Shown: positions 26,831-36,557, counted from the stretch's first letter. The stretch is 64,000 nucleotides of DNA from Gammaproteobacteria bacterium (GCA_026705345.1 JAPPAV010000137.1:30695-94694); one strand, 5' to 3'. Translations and numbers: made by a program. The notes: generated by a model from the sequence alone, not told the origin.

Positions 26831-27094
26831 ATGAAGAAGCAACTATTGGCTTTGGTGGCTGTGCTCGGGCTAGGCGGGTTCGCAAGCGCCGGTGCCGACG
26901 CAACCGGGAACGTCGATCCACAGGCCAACGTGATCCATTGGGCCACGGTGGTGTTCTGCGAGAGCGAGGTGGACGGCCGTCTGGTCGAGGAGGTCTGTGT
27001 GGGGGGCCATACGGGGTTCGTGGTGTGGGAGATGGTGGACGCGACCTTGAGCGCCGTGCCCGGATCGCCAGCGACAACGTTCCTTGCGCGATGA
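26831..27094 (+). CDS. Small secreted protein, unknown function
   Basis: An 87-residue product with a clear start: GGAGGT lies 6-12 bases before the ATG. MKKQLLALVAVLGLGGFASA is a textbook signal peptide with AxA cleavage. The mature 65 residues contain two Cys (FCESEV and EVCVGGH) that could form a disulfide in the periplasm. I do not recognise a family. It stands upstream of two small membrane-protein genes. Confidence 0.6.
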   Translation: MKKQLLALVAVLGLGGFASAGADATGNVDPQANVIHWATVVFCESEVDGRLVEEVCVGGHTGFVVWEMVDATLSAVPGSPATTFLAR

Positions 27095-27167
27095 CCTAGC
27101 GCGATACCCCGCGCGCTGGCGCGACAACGCGAGCGCGCGGGGACGGGCACTATCGAGTTCTACTGTC

Positions 27168-27773
27168 GTGTTGACGTCGACACCTGCAACGGAAAACTGG
27201 GTGGGCTGTTTCTTCGGCGCCGTGGTTCTCCTCGTGGTCGGCTTAGCAGCGGGGGTCGGTATCGCAGAATGGATAAGCGCCATGCCTGCCCAGTCGCCGC
27301 TGCCCGTTGGTGCGGACAGACCTCTTCTAGCGGCCGGCCCCGCCCGGCGCGTCGAAGAGCCCGTTGGGTGGGACCTCTTTGCGTTCATCCTGAGACGGAA
27401 CATGACCGTGTTTTTGATACTTCTCCTCGGCGTCGTGTCGGCCGGCCTTGTGACCATCGTGGTGCTCCTCGGGAACGGTCTCGCCGTCGGCCAGCTTATT
27501 GGCTTCGCCAGGGTGTCGGGCATGTCCCAGGTGGATGTCGCCTATCTTTTGTTGCCCCATGGGGTACTGGAACTGGGTGCGCTCTGCGTTGCCGGGGCCG
27601 TTGGTCTGCGAGGTATCCCGCTTGCGTTCGGAATTTCGGCCATCGAGCGTTCATCCTTTGCGGCACTTCGCCTCGGGACGGTGTTGGTCTTCGGTTTGGG
27701 TGCACTGGCTGGGGCCGCGGGCGTGGAAGCGTTCGTGACGGTGGGTATTGCCGAGTCGTTGAGGAGCAAGTGA
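27168..27773 (+). CDS. SpoIIM-family membrane protein
   Basis: About 201 residues from a GTG at 27168; a TTG at 27084 would add 28 residues of low quality. Hydrophobic helices include GCFFGAVVLLVVGLAAGVGI, MTVFLILLLGVVSAGLVTIV and a C-terminal pair. The segment YLLLPHGVLELGALCVAGAV matches the LPHGxxEL signature of the SpoIIM (stage II sporulation protein M-like, DUF95) family of integral membrane proteins, which occurs widely outside spore formers. Its TGA overlaps the next ATG by one base (TGATG), so the two membrane proteins are coupled. Confidence 0.65.
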   Translation: MLTSTPATENWVGCFFGAVVLLVVGLAAGVGIAEWISAMPAQSPLPVGADRPLLAAGPARRVEEPVGWDLFAFILRRNMTVFLILLLGVVSAGLVTIVVLLGNGLAVGQLIGFARVSGMSQVDVAYLLLPHGVLELGALCVAGAVGLRGIPLAFGISAIERSSFAALRLGTVLVFGLGALAGAAGVEAFVTVGIAESLRSK

Positions 27774-28363
27774 TGAAATGGCTGGCGCGGCTGGCCAAGC
27801 TGGCGTTGCTGCCCGTCTTGGTTTGGCTCGCCGGGCTGGCGGCCTTTGCCCTTCTCGGGATCAACGGACTGTTCGCCGGCCCCAATCCGGTGTTCGTGAT
27901 CGCGAGGGTGACCGCCTATGTGACCGTGGTCGTGGTGGCGACGGTGACGACAGCGTTCGTGGGTGTGTTCGGGTTGGCTTGCGGGGCGATGCTGAGCTGG
28001 CTCTGCGAATCCCTCGACCGTCGGCGGATCGTCGACACGATGAGTCGGTCGTTCTGGTCCCTGGCAGCGTATGTCTGGCTGGGTGTCGCTTCGTTGGTCT
28101 TGGATCCCCCGGTCGCATTGACCGCTTTCGAGATGTCCGAAGCCGACGCCTTGGAGGCTCGAGTCAGAGAAACCACGGCATTCGGGTGGATGGGTCGGCT
28201 CCGCTACCTGGCTCTGCTGGGGTTCCTCGCGACGGCGGGCTGTTTACTGGCGCGGTATACGAGGCCACTGAATGCACTGCTCGCGGTCTCGTTTGCCTCG
28301 GCGGCCTTGGCGGCGCTGCTGACCGCGCTTGGACTGTTGGCTGGCCCGTCGGTGGGTCACTAG
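27773..28363 (+). CDS. Integral membrane protein, unknown function
   Basis: A 196-residue protein with about four or five helices: LALLPVLVWLAGLAAFALLG, TAYVTVVVVATVTTAFVGVF, SFWSLAAYVWLGVASLVL, YLALLGFLATAGCLLA and a C-terminal Ala/Leu-rich helix. There is no motif I can name. A one-base TGATG overlap couples it to the SpoIIM-like gene, so the two probably form a complex. Confidence 0.6.
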   Translation: MKWLARLAKLALLPVLVWLAGLAAFALLGINGLFAGPNPVFVIARVTAYVTVVVVATVTTAFVGVFGLACGAMLSWLCESLDRRRIVDTMSRSFWSLAAYVWLGVASLVLDPPVALTAFEMSEADALEARVRETTAFGWMGRLRYLALLGFLATAGCLLARYTRPLNALLAVSFASAALAALLTALGLLAGPSVGH

Positions 28364-28460
28364 GGCACAAACCCGCGTTCGGGGTGCGGCGTTTCTTTGC
28401 CGCGGCGGTTCGCCCGGGCCGTGGTTGCGAGGCAATGGAACAAGAGCGACCATCGTGGCG

Positions 28461-30356
28461 ATGACGACATGGCAAGTAGAGTCCCGCGGGGTCTACGCGG
28501 ACGGCCGGTCTTTCGACGACTTCGGCGTCTTCGAGATCTTGGAAGGACGGATCCGCTACGCGGTCGATCCCACGGACCCCCGCAATGTCGGAATCGTCGA
28601 TCTCGGGTACGCGCCCCGGGACGAGGATGGATACGTCCGGTTTAGCGGCGACTACACGATCGTCGCGCCCCGGGACCGGCCGGCACGGAAACTCTTGGTC
28701 GATGTGCCGAACCGAGGCCGGCGACTGGCGTTCTCCGCGCTGAATCGCGCGAGCCCTGCGGATCTCCTGGAGAATCCGTGTGCGTCGGGCGACGGTTTCC
28801 TGTTCAGGCGCGGCTTCGCACTCGCTTCGATCGGCTGGCAATGGGACGTGCCGGTTGGCCTCCGGTTGGACGCACCGGAAGTGCTGGAGAACGGCGAACC
28901 GGTCGAGGGCGATGTCGTCTGTCGGGTTCAACCGGGAAGCGACCGGCCGTTCGTTTCCTTTGGCCAGCTCGGTGAGGTCACCTATCCGCCGGCCGATCTC
29001 GACGATCCCATGGCGCGGCTCTTCGTTCGCGACGACGACAATGCGCCGTTGGTCGAGATCGATCGACGCCGGTGGCGTTTCGCTCGTGATACCGAAGGCG
29101 TAGTCGAGCCGAGCAACCGGTTCATCCGCTTGGAGGCTGGTTTCGAGAAAGGTCGCATCTACACGCTCGTATACCGCGCACGTGGTGCCCGGGTAACGGG
29201 GTGCGGCTTGCTGGCCTTGCGCGATGCTGCCGAGAGCCTTCGGTCAGGCGAGGGTCCCTGTCCGACCGCCAGCCCGATGGTGTTGGCGTTCGGGGCGTCT
29301 CAGACCGGTCGAGTCCTGCGCCATTTGCTGCATCTTGGCCTCAATACCGGCTCGACGGGAAGCCAGGTCTTCGACGGCGTGCACGTGCACATCGCAGGCG
29401 GCCAACGAGGCGACTTCAACCATCGTTTTGCCCAACCGTCCAGCGCCGGAGTCGCGGCGGCAGGGCAGCGCTTCCCGTTTTCGGGTACGGTCGGTCGCGA
29501 TCCGGCGAGCGGTGTGTCCGGAGGCCTCTACGAAAACCTGGCGCACATGCCGAAGGTAGTCATCACGAACACCTCCTTCGAGTACTGGCGGGGTGATGCG
29601 GCGCTCACCCACGTCTCCCCCGACGGCACCGCCGATCTGGATCCACATCCCTTGGAGCGCAACTATCTTTTCGCCGGCACGCACCACGTCAACGGAATCC
29701 TGCCGCCGACCAGTACCTTCGCGGTGACCGGCGAGAAGGCCCGCTACACCTTCAACGTCGTCGACCACTCGTCCTTGGTGCGTGCCGCTTTCGCCAACCT
29801 CGACGCGTGGGTCGCACAGGGCAGGGCGCCACCCGACTCGAGGGTGCCGACCCTCGGCGAGGCCACTCTTGTCGAGCGCCGTGTGGTACTCGGCAAGTTC
29901 GCCGCAGTCGAGGGCTTCGAGGGACTCGATCCAGACCGTTTGGGGGGTCTCGCCGCTCTTGACCTCGGTGACCGGGCGGACGACGGGGTTTGCGCATTCC
30001 CCGCCGTCGAGGGCTTTCGCTACGCGCGCCTGGTCTCCGATGTGGACGACACGTTGAACGAACTGGCCGGTGTTCGTCTGCCGGAGGTTGTGCTCCCGAT
30101 CGGATGCCACACGGGGTGGAATCCTCGCCATCCCGACCACGGGGCATCGGAACTGCCGGCCATGTTCGTGGGTTTCAGTCTCTTCGGCGGCGAACTGGCA
30201 GCCCGTGAAGAGGTGGAGCGTCGGGCCCGGAAGTGTGTACGCGGCCTTGTTGGGGCCAGGTTCATCCTGGCCGAGGATGCCGAACGCGTCGTGGCCCGAT
30301 CCCTTCGTGTCTTTGACACGGCGCGGGAGCTCGGCGTGACGGACAGCGACAGCTGA
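28461..30356 (+). CDS. Alpha/beta hydrolase domain-containing protein
   Basis: A 631-residue protein whose second half has the nucleophile elbow VLAFGASQTGRVLRH (Gly-x-Ser-x-x-Gly variant, Ser in GASQTG). It then has YENLAHMPKVVITNTSFEYW, HHVNGILPPTST and LPIGCHTGWNPRHP, typical of a large family of hydrolases annotated only as 'alpha/beta hydrolase domain'. No signal peptide. The ATG at 28461 begins TTWQVESRG; the open frame runs further upstream without coding character. Its stop overlaps the start of the glycosyltransferase by one base (TGATG), making it first in a three-gene unit. Substrate unknown. Confidence 0.7.
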   Translation: MTTWQVESRGVYADGRSFDDFGVFEILEGRIRYAVDPTDPRNVGIVDLGYAPRDEDGYVRFSGDYTIVAPRDRPARKLLVDVPNRGRRLAFSALNRASPADLLENPCASGDGFLFRRGFALASIGWQWDVPVGLRLDAPEVLENGEPVEGDVVCRVQPGSDRPFVSFGQLGEVTYPPADLDDPMARLFVRDDDNAPLVEIDRRRWRFARDTEGVVEPSNRFIRLEAGFEKGRIYTLVYRARGARVTGCGLLALRDAAESLRSGEGPCPTASPMVLAFGASQTGRVLRHLLHLGLNTGSTGSQVFDGVHVHIAGGQRGDFNHRFAQPSSAGVAAAGQRFPFSGTVGRDPASGVSGGLYENLAHMPKVVITNTSFEYWRGDAALTHVSPDGTADLDPHPLERNYLFAGTHHVNGILPPTSTFAVTGEKARYTFNVVDHSSLVRAAFANLDAWVAQGRAPPDSRVPTLGEATLVERRVVLGKFAAVEGFEGLDPDRLGGLAALDLGDRADDGVCAFPAVEGFRYARLVSDVDDTLNELAGVRLPEVVLPIGCHTGWNPRHPDHGASELPAMFVGFSLFGGELAAREEVERRARKCVRGLVGARFILAEDAERVVARSLRVFDTARELGVTDSDS

Positions 30357-31021
30357 TGGCGCGAAGCGATATCAGCGTCGTTGTTCCGGTGTTGAACGAT
30401 GCGGTGCATTTGCGTCGCTTGATCGACGATCTTCACGACACGGACGTCGAGATCGTCGTGGTGGATGGCGGTAGCGACGACGACAGCATGTCCGTGGCCA
30501 AGGGCGCTAGGGTCGTAACGGCACCTAGGGGCCGAGGGACCCAGATGGCGGCTGGGGCCGGGATCGCGAATGGCGAGTGGCTCTGGTTTATGCACGCGGA
30601 CACGCGGTTGTCGCAGCGGGTGGTGCCGGCGTTGGTGGATCGGTTGGAAAAGCCGCGGTGGGGATTCTTCAGCGTCCGGTTGGATGGCGAGTCCTGGCCC
30701 TACCGGATGATCGAGAAGACGATGTCCTGGCGCGCGGCCGCCTCGGGCATTGCGACCGGCGACCAGGGGATATTCGTGCATCGGGAGCTTCTCGACGCGG
30801 TGGGTGGCATTCCCAGGCAGCCTCTGCTGGAGGATGTGGAACTGTGCCGTCGATTGCGGCGGCTGGCGAAGCCGATCGTGGTGCCGGAACCCTTGCTCGC
30901 ATCCTCGCGTCGTTGGGAGCGCGACGGCATTGCGCGGACGATCCTCGTCATGTGGTGGTTGCGGTTCCGCTACTTCGCGGGGGCGAATCCGGAGTCGTTG
31001 GCCAAGGCGTACTACGGATGA
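30356..31021 (+). CDS. Family 2 glycosyltransferase, TIGR04283-type
   Basis: A 221-residue GT2 enzyme without membrane segments: ISVVVPVLNDAVHLRRLID at the nucleotide-sugar fold, IVVVDGGSDDDS with the DG/DD pair, WLWFMHADTRLS and GDQGIFVHRELLDAVGGIP. Size and motifs match the short 'transferase 2, rSAM/selenodomain-associated' glycosyltransferases. These commonly sit beside a TIGR04282 partner, as here. It overlaps the next gene by 4 bases (ATGA). No radical-SAM or selenium gene is adjacent. Acceptor unknown. Confidence 0.85.
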   Translation: MARSDISVVVPVLNDAVHLRRLIDDLHDTDVEIVVVDGGSDDDSMSVAKGARVVTAPRGRGTQMAAGAGIANGEWLWFMHADTRLSQRVVPALVDRLEKPRWGFFSVRLDGESWPYRMIEKTMSWRAAASGIATGDQGIFVHRELLDAVGGIPRQPLLEDVELCRRLRRLAKPIVVPEPLLASSRRWERDGIARTILVMWWLRFRYFAGANPESLAKAYYG

Positions 31022-31656
31022 GTCGCACGCTAGATCGTCCTCGGGTCGCGATCTTTGCGCGTGTGCCCACGCACGGCCGGGTGAAGACGCGCTTGGCAGC
31101 CGGTGTTGGCGACGCCGCCGCCTTGAGGATCTACGAAGCGCTCCTCGCATCGACGCTTCGGGAACTGGCCCCGGGCAGGGGAACCTTCGAGCCGGAGATC
31201 TGGGTCGACGGAGACCTCGACGCGTTCGCGGGATGGCAGCGCCGCAATGCTGCGACCGGCCAGCGCGAACTCCATTTCCCCCTGATCGCGCAGTGCGAAG
31301 GTGACCTGGGCGAACGCATGGCCTGGGCATTCGACCAGGGCGTCCATGTTCTCGTCGGTACCGACATCCCCGAGATGACGGCAAGCTACGTCGAAGAGGC
31401 CGCCGCCGCTCTACGGGTCGCCGACCTGGTCCTGGGTCCGACCGAAGACGGCGGCTACTGCCTAATTGGGATGAACTCGCCGCGGCCCGAACTGTTCCAA
31501 GGTGTTCCGTGGGGGACCGCCGATGTGCTGGCGTCGACGCTGCATGCGGCGAACACCCTGCGTGTGGAATTGCTCGACGCGATGTGGGATGTGGACGACC
31601 CCGAGGACCTCGCACGCTGGCAATCGGCCGAGGTGCAAACCCCAACGGACCCGTAA
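31018..31656 (+). CDS. TIGR04282-type transferase (DUF2064)
   Basis: A 212-residue nucleotidyl/glycosyl-transferase-fold protein: VAIFARVPTHGRVKTRLA near the N-terminus, the DUF2064 signature of 'AKxPxxGxxKTRL', then VGTDIPEMTASYVEEA and LGPTEDGGYCLIGM, the active-site strand of the family. Members have been linked to arsenosugar biosynthesis, but that context is absent. The ATG overlaps the stop of the upstream GT2 gene, so the pair is cotranslated, in keeping with their common pairing. Confidence 0.85.
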   Translation: MSRTLDRPRVAIFARVPTHGRVKTRLAAGVGDAAALRIYEALLASTLRELAPGRGTFEPEIWVDGDLDAFAGWQRRNAATGQRELHFPLIAQCEGDLGERMAWAFDQGVHVLVGTDIPEMTASYVEEAAAALRVADLVLGPTEDGGYCLIGMNSPRPELFQGVPWGTADVLASTLHAANTLRVELLDAMWDVDDPEDLARWQSAEVQTPTDP

Positions 31657-31681
31657 GGTGCGCCGTCGCCTGCGATGGTTG

Positions 31682-31876
31682 TTAGGTCGCGCGAATCGCG
31701 GTTCGCCGCTTGCGCGAGATGACGATGTTCTTGCTACGCCCCATCTTGTCCTGGCCGCTGACGCCCATGGGGATGACTTGGATCTTCTTGCCCGAGGCGA
31801 GGAACGCCTGGAGGTCCTTCTCTATGGTCTTTCGCATTTCAAGATTGTTCTGGTTCAGCTTTTGAGCGCGGCTCAA
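31682..31876 (-). CDS. Small basic protein, distant resemblance to SutA
   Basis: A 64-residue protein read from a TTG start. GAGGAGGA lies 4 bases upstream of that TTG, an unusually strong Shine-Dalgarno sequence that decides the start. The core TIEKDLQAFLASGKKIQVIP resembles the xxFLxxGGKxQ segment of SutA, a small RNA-polymerase-binding regulator of gammaproteobacteria, but the acidic N-terminus of SutA is missing. The tail is Arg/Lys-rich (RSKNIVISRKRRTA). It is convergent with the DUF2064 gene and has its own leader. Function is uncertain. Confidence 0.55.
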   Translation of the reverse strand: MSRAQKLNQNNLEMRKTIEKDLQAFLASGKKIQVIPMGVSGQDKMGRSKNIVISRKRRTAIRAT

Positions 31877-31995
31877 AACGTCCTCCTCAAGTAACAGTGC
31901 CGCGTCGAGCCCTAGGCGCGTCGTTCGGCGATCACCGAACCGAGGGTCACTGCGCCTAAGGCCGTGTCGAACCCGGTCCTTCTCCCAAGCCGGCC

Positions 31996-32024
31996 AATAT
32001 AGCAGCCGTTGCGCATGATTTCAC
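31996..32024 (-). promoter_or_regulatory. Possible promoter of the small SutA-like gene
   Basis: Read on the minus strand, TATATT (31996-32001) is a good -10 hexamer. GTGAAA (32019-32024) lies 17 bases upstream as a weak -35. The implied leader is about 110 bases. Only the -10 is convincing. Confidence 0.3.
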
Positions 32025-32045
32025 GTCCGAATAGTGACAATTGGA

Positions 32046-32068
32046 TATAAGACGGGGCCGCTTGGCCC
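32046..32068 (-). terminator. Possible intrinsic terminator of the suf operon
   Basis: Downstream of sufE on the minus strand, GGGCC-AAGC-GGCCC forms a short GC-rich stem followed by CCGTCTTATAT, a partly T-rich run. The stem is only 5 bp plus flanking G/C, so this is tentative. Confidence 0.35.
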
Positions 32069-32136
32069 GCGACCGTAATGCCCCAAAGCCAGGGCCGGCC
32101 GCGTCCGAAGAACGAGGGTCGCCCGACGGGCCTCGG

Positions 32137-32556
32137 CTAGGCGTGTTCCAGGGCGATGCGCCGAATCTTGGCGACCATCGCCCGGAGTCCGTTGCCTCGG
32201 GTCGGACTCAGGTGCCCGATGAGATCCAACTCGTCGAACAAGCCCTCGATATCGAAGTCGAGGATCTGGCGTGGTCGACGATCGTCGTAGGCGGCGAGCA
32301 CGATCGCGATAAGGCCGCGCACGATGTGGGCATCGCTGTCGATGGCCAGATGCACCTTGTCGCCGTCGAAATGCGGCACTAGCCAGACCTGGCTTTGACA
32401 GCCGCGCACCAGGTTGTGCTCGGTGCGTTCCGCGTCGGGCAACGGCACGAGTGCCTTGCCGATGTCGATGAGGAAGGCGTACTTGTCCTGCCAGGCGTCG
32501 AAGAAGCCGAAGGTCGAGCGGATGTCCTCGAGGCAAGGCACCGCGGCAGCGGGCAT
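32137..32556 (-). CDS. sufE: SufE, sulfur acceptor for SufS
   Basis: A 139-residue SufE: FGFFDAWQDKYAFLIDIGK at the N-terminus, then HNLVRGCQSQVWL, whose Cys receives persulfide sulfur from SufS, and SPTRGNGLRAMV at the C-terminus, all typical. It is the last gene of the operon. Its ATG overlaps the stop of sufT by one base (TAATG). SufE stimulates the cysteine desulfurase and hands sulfur to the SufBCD scaffold. Confidence 0.95.
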   Translation of the reverse strand: MPAAAVPCLEDIRSTFGFFDAWQDKYAFLIDIGKALVPLPDAERTEHNLVRGCQSQVWLVPHFDGDKVHLAIDSDAHIVRGLIAIVLAAYDDRRPRQILDFDIEGLFDELDLIGHLSPTRGNGLRAMVAKIRRIALEHA

Positions 32557-33080
32557 TAGAAGAGTCCGAGTTCGAGCTGCGCCTCGTCGGTCATCATCTC
32601 CCGGCCCCACGGTGGATCGAACACGAGATTGACATTCACGGCCTGGACGAACGGGACCTTGCCGACGCGGCGCTCGACGTCGGCGACGAGCACCGGCCCC
32701 ATGCCACAGCCCGGCGAGGTGAGGGTCATGTCGATTCCGACCGTCTTGTCGTCGACCGAGCAGCCGTAGATCAGGCCAAGGTCGACGATGTTGACCGGGA
32801 TCTCGGGGTCGTGGACGGTGCGCAGCGCCTGCCACACCTGGGCGCTCGACACGGTGCCATCGGCCGGTGGCGGCAGATCGAGGATCTCGGGTTCCAAGCC
32901 GAGGGCGTCGACGTCCTCCGGTTCAATCCGCGCCATGTTGCCGTTGTAGACGATGGTGCATGCGCCGCCCAGGGTTTGGGTCAGCGTCACGAATGCGCCC
33001 TCGGGTACTACAAGGGGTGTTCCCGTCGGCACCAGTCGGGCTTCGACGGTCCGGGCTACCGGGATAACGCGGCGTTCCAT
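32556..33080 (-). CDS. sufT: SufT, MIP18/DUF59-family Fe-S maturation protein
   Basis: A 174-residue protein. The C-terminal DUF59 (MIP18) domain has QALRTVHDPEIPVNIVDLGL and TSPGCGMGPVLVADVERRV, with the Cys of TxPGC proposed to bind cluster or iron. The N-terminal extension of about 70 residues (PEGAFVTLTQTLGGACTIVY) is specific to SufT proteins found inside suf operons. The ATG at 33080 is preferred over an upstream in-frame start that overlaps the sufA-like gene. SufT is an accessory factor for Fe-S protein maturation. Confidence 0.92.
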   Translation of the reverse strand: MERRVIPVARTVEARLVPTGTPLVVPEGAFVTLTQTLGGACTIVYNGNMARIEPEDVDALGLEPEILDLPPPADGTVSSAQVWQALRTVHDPEIPVNIVDLGLIYGCSVDDKTVGIDMTLTSPGCGMGPVLVADVERRVGKVPFVQAVNVNLVFDPPWGREMMTDEAQLELGLF

Positions 33081-33093
33081 CTGACGACGCTTC

Positions 33094-33462
33094 TCACGTG
33101 TCCGGGTCAGTAACCGAGAAACTCTCCCCGCAGCCGCACTCCGCCGTGGCATTGGGATTCTTGAACGTGAGCGCCGAGTTCAAGCCCTCGGTGACGTAGT
33201 CGATGACCGTGCCGCGTACGAGTTCCCAGTCCGTGTCGTTTACCACCACGGTCACGTCGTCGAAGCGAAAGGACCGACCCTCGAGCAAGTCGCCATCCAG
33301 GTAGGAGAGTTCGTACATGTAGCCATTGCAGCCGCTTTCGGCAATCCCGAGCCGAAGGGCATCGGCATCTTCACGAGCCAACTGCCGACGCACATGCGCC
33401 CGGGCCGACGGCGTCATGGTGATGGTCGTCAAGTCGGCAGGATCAAAGACTTCTGCGCTCAT
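33094..33462 (-). CDS. A-type Fe-S carrier (SufA/ErpA/HesB family)
   Basis: A 122-residue A-type carrier with all three conserved cysteines: ESGCNGYMYEL and the C-terminal ECGCGESF. GGGAGAAACAG just precedes the ATG at 33462; a longer in-frame start at 33531 would overlap sufS. It takes clusters from SufBCD and passes them to apo-proteins. Its position between sufS and sufT makes SufA the likely identity, but ErpA and SufA are hard to separate by eye. Confidence 0.93.
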   Translation of the reverse strand: MSAEVFDPADLTTITMTPSARAHVRRQLAREDADALRLGIAESGCNGYMYELSYLDGDLLEGRSFRFDDVTVVVNDTDWELVRGTVIDYVTEGLNSALTFKNPNATAECGCGESFSVTDPDT

Positions 33463-33494
33463 CTGTTTCTCCCATGCGTGACGCGCAACGCCCT

Positions 33495-34697
33495 TTAGAG
33501 CATCGAGGCGGCGGTTCGAACGGCCCGACAAAGCTTTTCGACGTCTTGACGCGAATTATACAAGCTGAATGACGCTCGCACGGTGCCGGCCACGCCCAAG
33601 GCATCCATGAGCGGCATTGCGCAATGGTGTCCAGTCCTCACGGCAACGCCCTGTTGATCAAGCAAGGTGCCGACATCGTGGGGATGGGAGCCGTCCAGCA
33701 GGAAAGACACCACCGGACCCTTGGCCCTCGCCGTGCCTACGATCCTCAAGCCTTCCACCTGGTTCAACGATGCGTTCGCGAAAGCGAGCAGGGACGCCTC
33801 GTGCGCCGCGACCGCCTCGCCGTCCAGGTCGTCGAGGTAGTCCACGGCAGCGGCGAGTCCGATGGCGCCGCTGATGTCCGGCGTTCCGGCCTCGAACTTG
33901 AAGGGCAGGGACGCATAGGTTGTCTCCTCGATGCGCACCCGTTCGATCATCTCGCCACCGGACTGCCACGGGGGCATCTCTTCGAGCAGTTCCTCGCGAC
34001 CGTAAAGCACGCCGATCCCGGTCGGCCCGTACATCTTGTGGCCGGAGAAGGCGTAGAAGTCGCAACCGAGCGCCTGCACGTCGACATCGAAGTGCGCCAC
34101 CGCCTGGGCGCCATCCACGACCACGGTGGCACCCGCGGCCTTGGCACTCGGGATCAACGACGCCAGGTCGTTGACCGTACCTAGCGCGTTGGAGACATGG
34201 CTGATCGAGACGATTCGCGGTTGTTCCTCGAGTTTCGCCTGGTAGTCGTCGCGATCGATCTCGCCGGACGGCCGGACGCGCACCGCTCTCAACACGGCAC
34301 CCGTCCGTTGGCAAAGCTGCTGCCAGGGCACGATATTGGAATGGTGCTCCATTTCCGTGATCAGGATTCGGTCGCCGGCGCCGACGGCGAGAGGACCGTA
34401 GGCCGCAGCCACCAAGTTAATGGCCTCCGTCGTGCCCCGGGTCCAGAGCACCTCTCTCGACGACCGGGCGTTGATGCGGCGGGCGAGGGTCTCCCGGGCG
34501 GTTTCGAACGCCGCCGTGGCCTCGTCGGAGAGCCGGTGTGCGCCTCGGTGCACGTTGGCGTTCGTGCAGCGGTAGTAGCGGGACAACGTGTCGAGCACCG
34601 TCGCTGGTTTCTGGGTGGTGGCAGCGTTGTCGAGGTAGACCAAGTCCGCTCGACTGGCCAGGAGCGGAAAATCGGACCGCCAGGTAGGCTCGGTCAT
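33495..34697 (-). CDS. sufS: SufS cysteine desulfurase
   Basis: A 400-residue group-II cysteine desulfurase. VYLDNAATTQKPATVLD opens the fold, TEMEHHSNIVPWQQL binds PLP, FSGHKMYGPTGIGVLYG carries the Schiff-base Lys, and VRTGHHCAMPLMDALGV carries the catalytic Cys. Length and motifs match SufS (CsdA/NifS-II) closely. The ATG overlaps the sufD stop by 4 bases. It mobilises sulfur from cysteine for SufE and the SufBCD scaffold. Confidence 0.96.
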   Translation of the reverse strand: MTEPTWRSDFPLLASRADLVYLDNAATTQKPATVLDTLSRYYRCTNANVHRGAHRLSDEATAAFETARETLARRINARSSREVLWTRGTTEAINLVAAAYGPLAVGAGDRILITEMEHHSNIVPWQQLCQRTGAVLRAVRVRPSGEIDRDDYQAKLEEQPRIVSISHVSNALGTVNDLASLIPSAKAAGATVVVDGAQAVAHFDVDVQALGCDFYAFSGHKMYGPTGIGVLYGREELLEEMPPWQSGGEMIERVRIEETTYASLPFKFEAGTPDISGAIGLAAAVDYLDDLDGEAVAAHEASLLAFANASLNQVEGLRIVGTARAKGPVVSFLLDGSHPHDVGTLLDQQGVAVRTGHHCAMPLMDALGVAGTVRASFSLYNSRQDVEKLCRAVRTAASML

Positions 34698-35810
34698 TGG
34701 ATCACGCCCAGTATTTGTGCCGTGTCGGGATCGTCGATGGCTTCGCGGAGGAAGCCGCGCACGAACAACCTGCGGGCTTTGTGCTCGTCGATGCCCCGGG
34801 TACGGAAATAGTGCACCGCGTCATCGTCGATGGCGCCGACGGTGGCGCCATGGCTGCACTGGACATCGTTGGCGTAGATTTCAAGCTCCGGCTTCGCGTA
34901 CACCTCCGCCGTGTCGTTCGCCAAGAGGTTCTTCGTGTTGAGCGTCGCATCGCTCTGCTGGGCACCCGGGGCGATTTCGATCCGGCCGTTGAGCACGGCC
35001 CGGGAGCGGTCGGCGGCGACACCCCGATAGGTCTGCCGGCTGGTGCCCCCCGGTGCCCTGTGGTGGACGGCGACCTGGTTGTCGAGATGCCGGGATTCGT
35101 CTAACCGCCATGCGCCCCGAAGGGTGACGTTGGCACCGTCGCCGGCGAGCGTCGCGACGATGTCGTTGCGACGCAGGTCGCCGCCGAGGGAGAGTTGCGA
35201 CAGTTCGTAGTGCGCTCCCGCTTCCACCCGGACGGCCGCAAGGTTGCATTCGCGGTGGGACGATGCCGCCTGGTGACGTCGGTGCACGAGTTGGCCGCCT
35301 GGCTGAACGACAACCTCCACCAGTCGATGCGTGTAGATCGAGGGTTCCTCGATCAATTCGACGCGGGCATCCGATTCAATGATCACGAGTACTCGCTGGT
35401 AGGCGGCAGGAAGCTCGACGATCCGTACCGGGCTGGGCGGGGCGCAGCCAACGGGGACTCGAATCGCAACGCCGGCGCCAAGCAGCAGGGCATTGATGGC
35501 GGCGATCGGCTGTGCGGACAGCCGGTAGGTCTCCTCGCCGCGCAGTTGCAGGATTTCGGCCGCCCGGGCGTCCGCGAAGTCCACCACTTCCACTTCGGCC
35601 GGGGATTCGACGCGGTATGAACTGGCGGGCGTGACCGTGCGGTCCAGGACGGTCTCGTACCACCGGCCGACATTCGTGTGACGCCAGGCCTCGGCACGGA
35701 GTTCGGGGAGGGCGCGCCGCTCGAGTAGATCGAGATGGGGACCCCGGTCCAGCCACGGCGCATACCTCGAGGGACCCTGGGCGAGGACCCTCTCGGCGAG
35801 ACCCGCCGCA

Positions 35811-35830
<20 letters not shown>
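34694..35830 (-). CDS. sufD: SufD, Fe-S scaffold subunit
   Basis: A 378-residue SufD: WRHTNVGRWYE early (compare WKYT in homologues), a right-handed beta-helix core, RQTYRGVAADRSRAVLNGRI, and the C-terminal YANDVQCSHGATVGAIDDDA with the conserved Cys and His of the SufB-SufD interface. The ATG at 35830 lies inside the last codons of sufC, a 20-base overlap that is longer than elsewhere in this operon. The next upstream in-frame start is poorer. Confidence 0.93.

Positions 35831-36553
<723 letters not shown>

Positions 36554-36557
<4 letters not shown>

Noticed and set aside
30356..31656. Arsenosugar biosynthesis locus
   Set aside because: Only the TIGR04283/TIGR04282-type pair is present; no ArsS-type radical SAM, ArsM or selenoprotein genes are nearby.
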